From NCBI GenBank assembly GCA_018402455.1, contig JAGYIG010000018.1, positions 1 through 62,062 of the forward strand: a stretch of DNA of 62,062 bases, read 5' to 3'. Below, piece by piece: positions 43,222 through 51,940 of the stretch. The position numbers and the translations under genes are program-made. This DNA comes from Opitutaceae bacterium (GTDB lineage Bacteria; Verrucomicrobiota; Verrucomicrobiia; Opitutales; Opitutaceae). How positions within the stretch are numbered: the stretch's first letter is position 1; each line of letters starts with the position of its first letter. The notes under the pieces were generated by a model, which worked only from the letters and a program-made list of their open reading frames with translations, was not told the origin of the DNA and searched no databases.

Positions 43222-43922
43222 ATGATCATGAATCCAACCCGGTTGCCGCGACTTGCCCTCATCGTGCTCTGCGCGGCTTTGATCACCGCCCCCCTCGCGG
43301 CGGATGATATGGTGCTCCTCGATCTGCGTTTCGCCCGGATCAACCTCGCCAACGGCCGCACGCTCAACGACGCCGCTCTCACCGGTTTCAACCGCGACTC
43401 CGACCTGATCTACGTCATGGAAGACCGCCAATTGAAACCCTACCCCGCCGCCCTCTTCCCCGGCTTTGTGATCGATCAAATCGCCGTTCGACTGGCGGAG
43501 TATCCCGATTCCTCTGGCGACCCGCCAAAGGGCCGCTCACGTCGCCCGCCGCGCCCTCACCCCCTCCGGAGCGCGATCCCATCGGATCCCCGGCCGATAA
43601 TGCCGCCCGCGCCGCCGCCATCGAGGATGCCGTCGCCACCAAGGCCCGCACCGCCGCGCTGCGCCATTTCCGCTACGCCCCCCGCATGGGGTCCGGCTAC
43701 GCCACCATGACCACCGGGGACGTCGACCTCGATCAGCCCACCGCCGTGCGCGGCTGGCCCCACCGCTACCGCGTCGAGGGCACAGTCTATTTGTCCTTCT
43801 ACGACAGCGTCGGGGCCACGTTCCAAAACCGCCGCCGCGGCGTGGAGGTCATCGTGGAAGCCCCCAACCCTCGCGAAGTGAGGGTGCTGGAGGTCAACAC
43901 CGATTGGACGCCAAACCGCTAG
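43222..43922 (+). pseudogene. Exported protein of unknown function, frameshifted
   Basis: The first frame gives a signal peptide and MVLLDLRFARINLANGRTLNDAALTGFNRDSDLIYVMEDR...VIDQIAVRLAEYP, then becomes unnatural Pro/Arg-rich sequence after ~43505. From there another frame is coding-like without interruption: PLTSPAAPSPPPERDPIGSP, NAARAAAIEDAVATKARTAALRHF, YAPRMGSGYATMTTGDVDL, ending LEVNTDWTPNR. Joining the two gives a ~233-residue exported protein. A one-base indel near 43505-43530 is inferred; it may be a sequencing error or real decay. No family recognised. Confidence 0.72.
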
Positions 43923-43985
43923 GTCCGGATCTGCGCAAAGCGACCGCGGCTACCTCAATCCCCCCCCTTCAAAATCACCCCATCC

Positions 43986-44645
43986 CTACCGGTCCAAATA
44001 GGGCGCCACGATCTTCCGCCATAGGGCATAGCCTGCCGCGTTCATGTGCAACTGGTCCTCCACGTAAAGGTCACGCGAGGGCAACCCGTCGTCGCCAAGC
44101 ATCGGCGACCACACATCGATGAAATCGTGGCCCCGGCGTTTAACATAAGTGGCCGCCCAGGCGTTGAATTTTTCCTGCGCCTCCCGCTGCGCCCACCGGG
44201 CCGGATTCGGGGCCACCGCAATCAAGGCAATCTTGGTGCCGGGTAGCGCGCGCTCGATCATGCCAACGAGAGTCGCAAAATCGGCCAACACCTGTTCCGG
44301 AGCCTCGCCCGCGTGGAGGTCATTGGTGCCCGCGTAGATCACGATCTGCCGCGGCCGCCCCGGCATCACCACCCGATCAAAATAAGCGATCAGGTCGGAG
44401 AGCTGGGAGCCCCCAAATCCCCGATTGGCCAGGGCCACGCCAGAGAAATCCTCCGCCAGCGTTTTCCACAATCGAATGCTCGAGCTCCCGGTGAAAAGGA
44501 TGCCCCCCGTCGGCATCGGATTCCCGGTTTCCCGAAGCTCAATGCCCTGAATTTCCGGGCCCCAATAGGGGTTGATCGGTTCCGCCGCGACCCATCCACC
44601 CGCCAGCGCGGCCACCACACTCAACCACCGGAGCAATATCTTCAT
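43986..44645 (-). CDS. Exported SGNH/GDSL hydrolase
   Basis: A 219-residue protein with a signal peptide (KILLRWLSVVAALAGGWVAA). SGNH blocks are present: nucleophile Ser in ILFTGSSSIRLW, Gly in NRGFGGSQLSD, Asn in IYAGTNDLHAGE and the Asp/His in VEDQLHMNAAGYALW. It should hydrolyse esters (lipid or glycan acyl/acetyl groups) outside the cytoplasm. Substrate unknown. Confidence 0.9.
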   Translation of the reverse strand: MKILLRWLSVVAALAGGWVAAEPINPYWGPEIQGIELRETGNPMPTGGILFTGSSSIRLWKTLAEDFSGVALANRGFGGSQLSDLIAYFDRVVMPGRPRQIVIYAGTNDLHAGEAPEQVLADFATLVGMIERALPGTKIALIAVAPNPARWAQREAQEKFNAWAATYVKRRGHDFIDVWSPMLGDDGLPSRDLYVEDQLHMNAAGYALWRKIVAPYLDR

Positions 44646-44728
44646 CCTCTCATTTGCAGCTATCCGTCCGGCGCCGTCAATCCGCCGGCACTCTTGCCTC
44701 CTCCGGGTTTTCGCCCACGATTCTCACC

Positions 44729-45142
44729 ATGAAAGCCCAACTGTTTCTTGTCAGCTTACTGATCAGCGCCCCGGCAGTGGTTCTTTCTGCCAGCGACAAC
44801 TCCGGTGCGCCCCCCGCTTCCGCCGCCGCCAGCACCATGACCGCCGGCCCTTTTGAGGTCCTCGAAATCGATATGGATTTCCTGCAGGGCGTGACCTACA
44901 TGAACGATCGGATTTACCTCAAACGACAGGTCAACCGACGGACGGAAGCCATCACCCTGCGTGCCTCGATGCTGCCAGGTGAAGCCTACCGCAAATGGTT
45001 CAACGGAGAATACGATCTCGTCTCCCCCGCCAACGCCGGGCACCCGCCCAACGCTTGGACGGACTGGGTGGAAACCACCGCCAACTACGTGGAGTATTGG
45101 GTCGGTGATAAAAAAATTCTGCACCTCAAACGCACCGGGTAA
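44729..45142 (+). CDS. Small exported protein of unknown function
   Basis: A 137-residue protein with a signal peptide (KAQLFLVSLLISAPAVVLSAS) and a compact domain: PFEVLEIDMDFLQGVTYMND, LKRQVNRRTEAITLRASMLPGEAYRKWFNG, WVETTANYVEYWVGDKKILHLKR. No family recognised. It ends three bases before the TTG start of the Bax-like gene, so the two are probably one operon. Confidence 0.7.
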   Translation: MKAQLFLVSLLISAPAVVLSASDNSGAPPASAAASTMTAGPFEVLEIDMDFLQGVTYMNDRIYLKRQVNRRTEAITLRASMLPGEAYRKWFNGEYDLVSPANAGHPPNAWTDWVETTANYVEYWVGDKKILHLKRTG

Positions 45143-45145
45143 GCC

Positions 45146-45934
45146 TTGAGCGAACCCACTAAGACAGCGCGAGCGACCTGGACCAAGGGCCGCTCTCCTT
45201 TCTTCTGTCTTGTCCTCGCGTTCGGGGCGGTCGGACTGCTCTGGGGCTCCTGTCACCTGCTGACCACGGACCGCCTGCCCGATTTTTCCAAATACGAGGA
45301 CACCACTGAAAAAAAGGAAGCGTTCTTCACCTATCTGGGAGCCCACATCCAAGAGGTGAATGCGCAGATCCTCCAGCAGCGGGCCCGGCTACTGGAAATT
45401 CAAGAGGACACCAAACCAGGCGAGGAGCCCGGCTGGTTCGACCGGCGCTGGGTGCGGCGCGCACTCGAGGAATACGAATTCGATCCCGTGGAGAAGATTG
45501 ACGGTGAGGTCCTGCGCCAGCTCGCCCAGCGCATGGACATCATCCCGCCATCGCTCGTGCTTGCCCAAGCCGCGATCGAATCGGCCTGGGGGACTTCTCG
45601 CTTCGCCCGCGAGGGGAACAACCTGTTCGGCATGCGCACTTACGAACCCGGCACCGGCATCGTGCCCAAACGCCGCGCCGCCGGTGCGACTTGGGAGGTC
45701 GCGGCCTATGACACCGTCAACGAGGGATTGGCCGCCTATGTGCATACGCTGAACACCCACGACCCGTATCTGCAACTGCGCCGCATCCGGGCCGGGATGC
45801 GCAGCCGGGAACAAACGGTCACGGGGAGCGCCTTGGCCGGTGGCCTGCGCAGCTACTCCGAGCTCGGCTACGAATACGTCGCCAAGGTTCGCAGTATGAT
45901 ACGCAGCAATGATCTCGAGCGCTTCGACCAGTAG
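45146..45934 (+). CDS. Bax-like glucosaminidase-domain protein
   Basis: A 262-residue protein with one membrane segment (FFCLVLAFGAVGLLWGSCHLL) and a C-terminal glucosaminidase-fold domain: IPPSLVLAQAAIESAWGTSRFAREGNNLFGM (catalytic Glu in AIESAWG), YDTVNEGLAAYVHTLNTHDPY and LRSYSELGYEYVAKVRSMI, as in E. coli Bax. It probably cleaves peptidoglycan. The start is TTG 45146, tightly coupled to the upstream gene; no in-frame ATG exists before the domain. Confidence 0.9.
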   Translation: MSEPTKTARATWTKGRSPFFCLVLAFGAVGLLWGSCHLLTTDRLPDFSKYEDTTEKKEAFFTYLGAHIQEVNAQILQQRARLLEIQEDTKPGEEPGWFDRRWVRRALEEYEFDPVEKIDGEVLRQLAQRMDIIPPSLVLAQAAIESAWGTSRFAREGNNLFGMRTYEPGTGIVPKRRAAGATWEVAAYDTVNEGLAAYVHTLNTHDPYLQLRRIRAGMRSREQTVTGSALAGGLRSYSELGYEYVAKVRSMIRSNDLERFDQ

Positions 45935-45987
45935 GCCCGACGCCCCGCCAACCGCCCCCAGCAAAAATTGCGGGATGATGAACCGAC

Positions 45988-46656
45988 TCAGTTCCCGCCG
46001 GGTGCCCTGCCGCCGTTCGCCGCATGGACTTCGGCGACATCGAGCAGCTCGTGCGCAGCCGCCATCGCCGCCTTGATCCGCGCACGCCTTCCCGCATCTC
46101 CCAAGGTTCCCAACTCCGAGTATCGCACCTCCCCTTCCTTCAGCTCGAACTTCCCTTCCGGTGAGCCGACCTTCGGTTGCGAAGCATCAATCGCTTCACT
46201 CACTTTCCCATAAAGCGCCGCCTGGAGAAACCCCGGATCGTTCGTCTCGATAAACCATCGATCGTTGAACGCCTTCTCTTCTACTTGAATTTCCTTCGCG
46301 CCGAAAACCGACCGGATCTTGGTCATCACCCCCTGCGCACTCAGCGTCACCTTCAAGTTGGTCCCGGCCACCCGCCCCACCTCCAACGCACTCCAGGTCT
46401 GGGAGTTTTTGCCGGAGCCCTTCTGGAACTGAAAGATCCGCACCTCCCGGGCGTGCCGGGAACCCACCACCTCCGGCAAGCTTGGGAAAATGCCGAAAAC
46501 CGCCGGACGCCGGTGAGCCTCCAACCCCAGTTCTTTCGCGTAAGCCTCGATGGTCGCGGCCGTCTTCTGGGACTGCTTCTTGGCCATCCAAACCGCCCAC
46601 CCCATGAACAGTGGAACCAACAGGAAGAAAGCCACGAATACGAATGGGTCGACCAT
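45988..46656 (-). CDS. Membrane-anchored protein of unknown function
   Basis: A 222-residue protein with one N-terminal membrane segment (VFVAFFLLVPLFMGWAVWMA), then a soluble alpha/beta domain (KTAATIEAYAKELGLEAHRR, VRIFQFQKGSGKNSQTWSAL, FNDRWFIETNDPGFLQAALYG) and a charged tail. Reminiscent of DUF3137-type proteins, without certainty. An ATG eight codons upstream (46680) is the alternative start. Confidence 0.65.
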   Translation of the reverse strand: MVDPFVFVAFFLLVPLFMGWAVWMAKKQSQKTAATIEAYAKELGLEAHRRPAVFGIFPSLPEVVGSRHAREVRIFQFQKGSGKNSQTWSALEVGRVAGTNLKVTLSAQGVMTKIRSVFGAKEIQVEEKAFNDRWFIETNDPGFLQAALYGKVSEAIDASQPKVGSPEGKFELKEGEVRYSELGTLGDAGRRARIKAAMAAAHELLDVAEVHAANGGRAPGGN

Positions 46657-46724
46657 GGCCGGAAGCCCATAAAACCCCACCGGAGATGGCGAGCTCCATT
46701 GCCGCGCCAGTGTCTCCTCGCGCC

Positions 46725-46761
46725 AACGAAAACGCGCCGGACTCCGTGGAGCTCCGGCGCG
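46725..46761 (-). terminator. Rho-independent terminator after the hsp20 pair
   Basis: Perfect 9-base stem (CGCGCCGGA/TCCGGCGCG) with an 11-base loop followed on the minus strand by TTTTCGTT. It lies ~45 bases after the stop of the second hsp20 gene. Confidence 0.8.
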
Positions 46762-46803
46762 GTTACCGTTGTCTTTATGCTACTGACCTAAAACCGACTC
46801 CGC

Positions 46804-47208
46804 TTACGCGACCTCGATCCGACGCGGTTTGATGGCCTCCGCCTTGGGCAGGCTCAGGCGCAGCACCCCGTCACGCAGTTCGGCATGGACCTTGTCCGTG
46901 TCGATCGCGTTGTCGTGATCGAGCTCGAGCAGGAAGTTGGCGTCCGTGGTTTCACGATAAATCACCGACCAATCCTTCGGACGGCTCCAAGCCCGTTTGC
47001 CCACGATGCGCAACGAGTCCGCTTCGGCCGTGATTTCAAGGTTCTCCTTGGTCACCCCCGGAAGGGTGACGGTGAGCCCGAAGGCTTCATCGGCTTCCTT
47101 GATCTCGTAGTGCGGTTGGACGGTTGGGCCCAAATCCTCTTCCCGATGCCCTGAGCTTACCACAGGCGCACGGTTGAAGGCGGGGATGAGTGAATGAATC
47201 AGGTTCAT
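46804..47208 (-). CDS. Small heat-shock protein (Hsp20/alpha-crystallin), second of pair
   Basis: A 134-residue Hsp20. The alpha-crystallin domain spans ~38-125 (YEIKEADEAFGLTVTLPGVTKENLEITAEADSLRIVG...VHAELRDGVLRLSLPKAE). The GVL motif is intact. ATP-independent holdase that keeps unfolded proteins soluble. Sequence differs strongly from the upstream paralogue, so the pair is not a recent duplication; they may form mixed oligomers. Follows the first hsp20 by 53 bases. Confidence 0.93.
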   Translation of the reverse strand: MNLIHSLIPAFNRAPVVSSGHREEDLGPTVQPHYEIKEADEAFGLTVTLPGVTKENLEITAEADSLRIVGKRAWSRPKDWSVIYRETTDANFLLELDHDNAIDTDKVHAELRDGVLRLSLPKAEAIKPRRIEVA

Positions 47209-47261
47209 GATGGGTTTTCCTTTCTTTAGAGTGATGGTTGGCGCCAGAGATCGGTGGAGCG

Positions 47262-47711
47262 TTAGCTTACCGCCACCGAGATCTTGCGGGGTTTGGCCTC
47301 CTCTTTCTTCGGCAGGGTCACCGTCAGCACCCCGTCAACGTAAGCGGCCGTGATTCCGTCCGTCTGCACGTCTTCCGGCAGGCTGATCGAGCGATTGAAC
47401 TTGGCGTGATGGCTGCCTTTCTCCGCCTCGCTTTCGCGCGTGGCTTCGAGAGTCAGGTAGCCGTCGACCACCTCAACCTTGATCGCATCGCGCTTGAAGC
47501 CCGGAAGCTCCGCCCGCACGTAAACGTTGTGGGTGTCTTGATAGGCATCGACCGGAAACCGGCCGCCGGTGTTGGTTCCCGCCTCGACCCCCGCCAAAGC
47601 GGCGTTGAAGAGGCGATCGATTTCGGATTCCAAGCCATTCCATGCTCCGCGACCAAATGCGGCAACAGGCAGAGAACGGCGGGTCGGGTAGTTGTAACGA
47701 ATGTAGCTCAT
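47262..47711 (-). CDS. Small heat-shock protein (Hsp20/alpha-crystallin), first of pair
   Basis: A 149-residue Hsp20 with a longer N-terminus (SYIRYNYPTRRSLPVAAFGR) and the core FPVDAYQDTHNVYVRAELPGFKRDAIKVEVVDGYLTLEATRE...AAYVDGVLTVTLPKKE. C-terminal ISVAVS lacks the classic IXI. First gene of a two-gene operon ending at the terminator at 46725. Upstream 47712-47869 is AT-rich and must hold the promoter, but no CIRCE or clear sigma-32 box is seen. Confidence 0.94.
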   Translation of the reverse strand: MSYIRYNYPTRRSLPVAAFGRGAWNGLESEIDRLFNAALAGVEAGTNTGGRFPVDAYQDTHNVYVRAELPGFKRDAIKVEVVDGYLTLEATRESEAEKGSHHAKFNRSISLPEDVQTDGITAAYVDGVLTVTLPKKEEAKPRKISVAVS

Positions 47712-47952
47712 GATGTTTTTTTGTTTTTGCGATTGGCGCCCAAAGCGGGCGGATTTGCTTTCCTTTCTGCAGATCCAATGCCGGGATATGTTCTGTCATA
47801 AAATGCTTTTTAACAGTTATTTACGACCATAGCCTTCCGAACAATGGTGACCATTTGTCCGCCGGGCCATGTCCCACCCGAGTAATTCCGTCACGCCCCC
47901 CGCCGAATCCGTGCTTTCGCCGTCTCCTCGTCCGTTTACAGCTAGATCAACC

Positions 47953-49107
47953 ATGTCTTTCGACTTCCAGACTCCTCCCTCTCGCCAAAACACCGACTCC
48001 CAGAAGTGGCAGAAATACGCCGGTCAGGACATTCTGCCCATGTGGGTGGCCGACATGGATTTCAAATCCTCCCCCGCGATTCTGGAGGCCCTGCACACCC
48101 GGACCGACCACGGGGTTTTTGGCTACGCCCGACCGGTGCCCTCAACCTTGGAAGCGATCGTCAGCCACCATTCAAAACACTACGGCTGGGACATCGATCC
48201 GGCCTGGATCGTTTGGCTGCCCGGCATGGTCTGCGGGCTCAATCTTTGCGCCCTGGCGTTTACGGAGCCCGAAGACACCTACCTCACGCTCACGCCGGTC
48301 TATCCGCCGTTTCTGACCGCTGGCCGCCACTTCGACCGCCGCGCCATCCGGGTCCCGTGGGCCCACTGCAACCAAGCGTGGCACCTCGATTGGGAGGCCC
48401 TCGAAGCCGCGGTTACGCCGCAAACCAAGCTGTTCTACCTCTGCAATCCCCACAACCCGATCGGGCGGGTCTGGCGACGCGACGAGCTCGTCCAGCTCGG
48501 CGCTTTCTGCCAAAAGCACGACCTGCTCCTCATTTCCGATGAAATCCACTGCGATCTCATTTTGGATGAAACCCTCCCCCACCTTCCCAGTGCCAATATC
48601 AGCGCCGAGCTCGCCCAACGGACGGTCACCCTCATGGCGCCCAGCAAGACCTACAACATCCCGGGACTCGGCTGCACCATGGCGATCATCGCCAATGACA
48701 AGCTCCGCCACCATTTTGAGCGATCGAGCCGGGGCCTGTTGCCCGAGGTCACCACCATGGGACTCGCCGCGTGTGAGGCCGCCTACGGCCGCTCTGAGGG
48801 CTGGCGGCAAGGGTTGCTCAAAACCCTCCGCACCAATGCCGACCTCATCACCCAAACCTTGGCGGATCTCCCGGGCGTGCACGGTGAGGGACCGCAGGAA
48901 TCAACCTACCTCTACTGGATCAACGTCGCCGATTTGGGGCTCGCCGATCCCGTGGCTCATTTCGAATCGCACGGCATCGGCCTGAGCGATGGCAACTTCT
49001 TCGGCGCCCCTCCCAACACCTGCGTCCGCCTCAACTTCGGTTGCCCCACCCGCACGCTGGAGGACGGTCTGCGCCGTTTCGCGAAGGGCGTGCACGCCGT
49101 ACAGTGA
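47953..49107 (+). CDS. PatB/MalY-type PLP-dependent C-S lyase
   Basis: A 384-residue fold-type I PLP enzyme. MWVADMDFKSSPAILEAL, HGVFGYARP, YLCNPHNPIGRVW, ISDEIHCDLI and the PLP lysine in MAPSKTYNIPGLGC match cystathionine beta-lyase PatB/MalY proteins. It should release homocysteine or cysteine-derived thiols. ATG 47953 is preferred; upstream starts add a non-homologous tail. It overlaps the GNAT gene by one base. Confidence 0.92.
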   Translation: MSFDFQTPPSRQNTDSQKWQKYAGQDILPMWVADMDFKSSPAILEALHTRTDHGVFGYARPVPSTLEAIVSHHSKHYGWDIDPAWIVWLPGMVCGLNLCALAFTEPEDTYLTLTPVYPPFLTAGRHFDRRAIRVPWAHCNQAWHLDWEALEAAVTPQTKLFYLCNPHNPIGRVWRRDELVQLGAFCQKHDLLLISDEIHCDLILDETLPHLPSANISAELAQRTVTLMAPSKTYNIPGLGCTMAIIANDKLRHHFERSSRGLLPEVTTMGLAACEAAYGRSEGWRQGLLKTLRTNADLITQTLADLPGVHGEGPQESTYLYWINVADLGLADPVAHFESHGIGLSDGNFFGAPPNTCVRLNFGCPTRTLEDGLRRFAKGVHAVQ

Positions 49108-49709
49108 TGAGCAACGGCCGCTTCCGGGTCCGTCCCGTCACGCTCCGCCACGACCACGTGCAGCTCGAGCCACTGCGCCCTCGGCATGCGCCCGATCTTT
49201 TTCACGCCGGCCATATCCATCCGTCGCTGGCCTTTCAACCCTCCCCTCCCTTCGCGCGGACGGTGGACGCAGCGAACTGGGTGACCCGAGCCTTGGCGGA
49301 GCAGCTGGCCGGAACCCGCTGCCCTTTCGCCATCGTCGACCCCGCCACCGGAATCGCGGTCGGCTCGACCAGCCTGTTCGACATCCGTCCGCCCGAACGC
49401 GCCGTGGAGATCGGATTCACGTGGCTCGCGCCCGCTCATCAACGCACCCCGATGAACACCGCCGCCAAGCTCCTGCTGCTCACTCACTGTTTCGAAACCC
49501 TGGGCGCGGAACGCGTGCAGCTCAAAACCGATGCGCGTAACCTGGTTTCCCAACGCGCCATCGCACGTCTTGGCGCCACCCGCGAAGGCGTCCTGAGAAA
49601 ACATCAAAAACTGCCCGACGGCTTTGTGCGTGACACCGTCGTATACAGCATTCTGCCGGAGGAGTGGCCGACCATCAAAGGCCGCCTCATCGCCCGGCTC
49701 ACCGGCTAG
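49107..49709 (+). CDS. GNAT-family acetyltransferase (RimJ/RimL type)
   Basis: A 200-residue acetyltransferase: VTLRHDHVQLEPLRPRHAPDLF, VGSTSLFDIRPPERAVEIGFTWLAP, AAKLLLLTHCFETLGAERVQLKTDARNLVSQRAIARLGATREGVLRKHQ, DTVVYSIL. The last block is the acetyl-CoA binding and C-terminal half typical of RimJ/L-like N-acetyltransferases. Co-translated with the upstream lyase (TGATG). Acceptor unknown. Confidence 0.88.
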   Translation: MSNGRFRVRPVTLRHDHVQLEPLRPRHAPDLFHAGHIHPSLAFQPSPPFARTVDAANWVTRALAEQLAGTRCPFAIVDPATGIAVGSTSLFDIRPPERAVEIGFTWLAPAHQRTPMNTAAKLLLLTHCFETLGAERVQLKTDARNLVSQRAIARLGATREGVLRKHQKLPDGFVRDTVVYSILPEEWPTIKGRLIARLTG

Positions 49710-50143
49710 GGCAGGATTCGATCCGCCCACTCCGGCTGATTCAGTCCATCGGGTCGCGGGTCCCCCACCAGCCGATGGCGCAACCGCGCGACCACGCGAT
49801 AGCCGGCGTCACGAATCGGCCGGGGAATCCACCGGATCACGCGACCCAGCCGCCCCCATCCCGGCGACAACTCCCCTAGCACTGCCGCCACGCCATCCGT
49901 GCGCAACGCCGCCACGCTGGCTGACCTGCCCGGGAAAAAGACCAGACTATCGAAGTCCGTCGTCGGCAGCCCCGCCCGCCGCAGCAAGCCCTGACCGGTC
50001 TCACCCTGCAACGCGGCCACCCGGATCCTCCCCCGGGCATCGCGGCGCAACACGAATCGGACCATCGCCTGGCAAAGCCCACACTCCCCGTCAAACAGCA
50101 GCACCGGACCATCGATTTCAGGTGAATCATCCATCCCTCCCAC
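49706..50143 (-). CDS. DCC-family (DUF393) thiol-disulfide oxidoreductase-like protein
   Basis: A 145-residue protein starting near the family motif VLLFDGECGLCQAMVRFVLRRD (CGLC redox pair), with a conserved C-terminal helix RLGRVIRWIPRPIRDAGYRVVARLRHRL. DCC proteins are thioredoxin-like, function poorly known. Converges with the GNAT gene with a four-base overlap. Confidence 0.9.
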   Translation of the reverse strand: MGGMDDSPEIDGPVLLFDGECGLCQAMVRFVLRRDARGRIRVAALQGETGQGLLRRAGLPTTDFDSLVFFPGRSASVAALRTDGVAAVLGELSPGWGRLGRVIRWIPRPIRDAGYRVVARLRHRLVGDPRPDGLNQPEWADRILP

Positions 50144-50260
50144 TCAAAGCAACCCCGCCCATCAAGCAACCCCGCCGCCAAGGATCCACCGCCCCCCCCG
50201 CAACCCACCAAAAACCACCCCAAAAAAACCCTCGTTTTTCCCAAAAATCGGCACTCGCAT

Positions 50261-50285
50261 AAGTGTCACCATTATGGTGACACTT
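50261..50285. promoter_or_regulatory. 25-base perfect palindrome, copy 2 (shared with 23471)
   Basis: Two 12-base arms around a central T; core identical over 23 bases to copy 1 at 23473-23495. It ends five bases before the ATG of the small HTH gene (50291), so a protein bound here would block that gene. The outermost pair (A/T) differs from copy 1 (T/A) yet still pairs. Confidence 0.72.
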
Positions 50286-50290
50286 TAGGG

Positions 50291-50647
50291 ATGAATACGC
50301 CCGCGCCGGTTTCGCTGAGTTTGATGGTTTCGTTGATTGACGGCATGGCCCATGCGGCGGTGGTCGGAGTCAGGGAACTCAAGAAACGGGGTCGGCGGCG
50401 TCCGGCTCACCTCCCTTGCCGCCAGCCGGGTCAGGCGACCCCGATGTGGAACGCCTTGGTGGCAAACTTACGCTTGGAGTTGGAGCCCTATGGCACCCAA
50501 GCGCGACTGGCTCGCTACCTCGGGCTCCCACGGCAACGGATTCATGATTTTCTAAGAGGAAATCGACGCCTCCCCGACGCGGAAACGACCCTGCGACTCA
50601 TCCACTGGGTTTGTGAACGCCGCGCCGGTCGTGATCCCAGCCTCTAG
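50291..50647 (+). CDS. Small helix-turn-helix DNA-binding protein
   Basis: A 118-residue protein with a Cro/XRE-like helix-turn-helix at ~70-112: LRLELEPYGTQARLARYLGL, then PRQRIHDFLRGNRRLPDAETTLRLIHWV. The N-terminus includes a basic patch (RELKKRGRRRP). Its ATG lies five bases after a 25-base perfect palindrome, suggesting autoregulation. There is little room for a ribosome site between palindrome and ATG (TTTAGGG). A shorter start at 50446 would still contain the HTH. Not a recognised regulator family. Confidence 0.7.
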   Translation: MNTPAPVSLSLMVSLIDGMAHAAVVGVRELKKRGRRRPAHLPCRQPGQATPMWNALVANLRLELEPYGTQARLARYLGLPRQRIHDFLRGNRRLPDAETTLRLIHWVCERRAGRDPSL

Positions 50648-50743
50648 AAGCACCGCTGTAACGGTGGCATATCGACTCCGCTTGCCCCAGCGAACCCGCG
50701 CGGTGGGTTGACACGACGGCCTGGTCGGTCGAGAGCACTTCGT

Positions 50744-51853
50744 ATGCGCATCGGTCCGATCGAGCTTGGTTCACCGCTGTTTTTGTCTCCATTGGCCGGA
50801 TACACCAATCTGCCGATGCGATTGACCGTGCGCGAGGTGGGCGGACTGGGCTGGGCGACCACCGATCTGGTCAACGCCCGTTCCCTGATCGAACGCAACC
50901 GCACCGCCTTGAAGTTGGTGGAAACTTGTGCCGAGGACCGGCCGTTGGCGATCCAACTTTTCGGCGCCGTCCCCGAGGAGATGCGCGATGCCGCGATCAT
51001 CTGCCAGGAGATGGGCGTACAATCGGTGGACATCAACATGGGCTGTCCGGTGCGTAAGGTGGTCAATGTCGGCGGAGGCTCGGCCATGATGACCGAGCTC
51101 GACAAGACCGCCAAACTCGTGCGCGGGATGATTGACGCGGTCGATATTCCGATCACGGCCAAGATGCGCCTGGGGTGGGATGACCAGAACCTTACCGCGC
51201 CCGATCTCGCCCGGACCTTGGAGGACGCGGGCTGCGCCGCCGTCTTCGTGCATGGCCGGACCCGGGCGCAGGGCTTCACCGGCCGCGTGAATCTGGCCGG
51301 CATTCGTGCGGTGGTGGCAGCGGTGAAAATCATTCCGGTGATTGGTAACGGCGACGTCACCACCCCTGAAGCGGCCCAACACATGATGGCCGAAACCGGT
51401 TGTGCGGGCGTGAGCATTGGCCGCGGGGCGTTCTACGATCCGTGGATCTTCAAACGCACCGCCCACTTGCTCGCCACCGGAGCGTTGTTGCCCGAACCCG
51501 ATTTTGCCGAACGCATCCGAGTGCTACGGCGCCACTTCGAGCGCTACATCGAATTCTACGGTGAGGCCCGTGGGGCTAAATTTTTCCGCAAAGTCGCTCC
51601 GTGGTATGCGAAGCGTTTCGGGCCCTCGAAGCCGTTCAAGCGCGACATCATTCGCATCACCTCACGCGCCGATTTTGAAAAGGCCATCGGGGATTATCTG
51701 ACTTGGCGGGAGAACTTCTGCGATGAGCGCGGAGTCCTCCTGCCCAAGTATCAACCGGACCCGATGGTCGCCTCCTTCCAGCGCGACGAGGATGACCCCG
51801 TGTTTCAACGCGAGGCCATCCCCGTGCCCAAGGGACCGGTTGATACGTGGTGA
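50744..51853 (+). CDS. dus: tRNA-dihydrouridine synthase (DusB-like)
   Basis: A 369-residue flavoenzyme that reduces uridine in the tRNA D-loop. SPLAGYTNLPMR at the start, AIQLFGAVPEEM, VDINMGCPVRKVVNVGGGSAMM (catalytic Cys in GCP), KMRLGWDD, VFVHGRTRAQGFTG, IPVIGNGDVTTPE and VSIGRGAFYDPWIF are the Dus blocks in order. ATG 50744 is chosen over a TTG at 50708. Convergent with clpB. Confidence 0.94.
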   Translation: MRIGPIELGSPLFLSPLAGYTNLPMRLTVREVGGLGWATTDLVNARSLIERNRTALKLVETCAEDRPLAIQLFGAVPEEMRDAAIICQEMGVQSVDINMGCPVRKVVNVGGGSAMMTELDKTAKLVRGMIDAVDIPITAKMRLGWDDQNLTAPDLARTLEDAGCAAVFVHGRTRAQGFTGRVNLAGIRAVVAAVKIIPVIGNGDVTTPEAAQHMMAETGCAGVSIGRGAFYDPWIFKRTAHLLATGALLPEPDFAERIRVLRRHFERYIEFYGEARGAKFFRKVAPWYAKRFGPSKPFKRDIIRITSRADFEKAIGDYLTWRENFCDERGVLLPKYQPDPMVASFQRDEDDPVFQREAIPVPKGPVDTW

Positions 51854-51940
51854 AGGGGTCACACCGCGAAGCCTAACGTCGGCCCGCGACGCGAGCTGAC
51901 TTTCACGTTTGCAGTGATATGACCCCGTGCGTTTGGACGG

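Noticed and set aside
41620..43479. A 619-codon minus-strand frame overlapping cstA
   Set aside because: Same strand but another frame of cstA; Gly/Arg-rich nonsense composition, while the cstA frame carries all family motifs.
51855..51926. GGGGTCA...TGACCCC inverted repeat between dus and clpB as a terminator
   Set aside because: Only seven paired bases separated by 58 bases with no T-run; too weak.
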